DNA of 6,454 bases from Myroides sp. (GTDB lineage: Bacteria; Bacteroidota; Bacteroidia; Flavobacteriales; Flavobacteriaceae). The translations under genes were made by a program, and so were the position numbers. The stretch is from the NCBI GenBank assembly GCA_018384465.1, contig JAHAYQ010000130.1, positions 1 through 6,454 on the forward strand, written 5' to 3'. The notes beneath the pieces are model-generated. The model was not told the origin of the DNA and ran no database searches. It worked only from the letters and a program-made list of their open reading frames with translations. Shown here in pieces: positions 6,449-6,454 of the stretch (position 1 is its first letter; the number at the start of each line of letters is the position of its first letter).

Positions 6449-6454
6449 CTTAAA

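Noticed and set aside
1..6454. tRNA, rRNA, CRISPR, insertion sequences, dif site
   Set aside because: I read both strands for cloverleaf segments, regular repeats with spacers, terminal inverted repeats with a transposase, and a Xer-type two-arm palindrome, and found nothing I could support.

Overview
The window looks like chromosomal DNA from a member of the Bacteroidota, most likely Flavobacteriaceae. It is AT-rich, has no Shine-Dalgarno-like stretches before the starts, shows possible TAnnTTTG-type -7 boxes, and encodes OMP_b-brl-type outer-membrane barrels with MKK... signal peptides. This placement is inferred from sequence character; there is no rRNA or other marker gene here.

Left half (1-3936, all + strand): the 3' end of an ABC exporter, of which only the nucleotide-binding domain is inside the window (1-819). 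Next comes a large single-TM, AsmA/DUF748-like envelope protein (871-3156), then a classical SDR oxidoreductase resembling E. coli YdfG (3193-3936). Gaps are 51 and 36 bp. The three could be partly co-transcribed, although a perfect TAnnTTTG box just before the SDR suggests it may have its own start.

Right half (3939-6454, all - strand): two tandem paralogous outer-membrane beta-barrel genes (5543-6382, then 4885-5493) followed by the housekeeping tyrosine recombinase xerD (3939-4835). A strong intrinsic terminator (4836-4862) follows the second barrel gene, and its U-tract touches the xerD start codon. A second strong - strand terminator at the right edge (6421-6448) shows that another - strand gene ends just outside the window. 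The SDR and xerD converge with only 2 bp between their stop codons.

No clear new defence, mobile or metabolic system is visible. The points most worth a second look are a 247-residue-period internal duplication in the AsmA-like protein; a candidate xerD promoter whose predicted start falls inside the upstream gene's terminator hairpin; a shortened X-loop region in the ABC ATPase; and a strand-asymmetric possible terminator for the SDR lying inside xerD coding sequence. There is no tRNA, rRNA, CRISPR array or insertion sequence that I can recognise, and no gene-free stretch longer than 300 bases.
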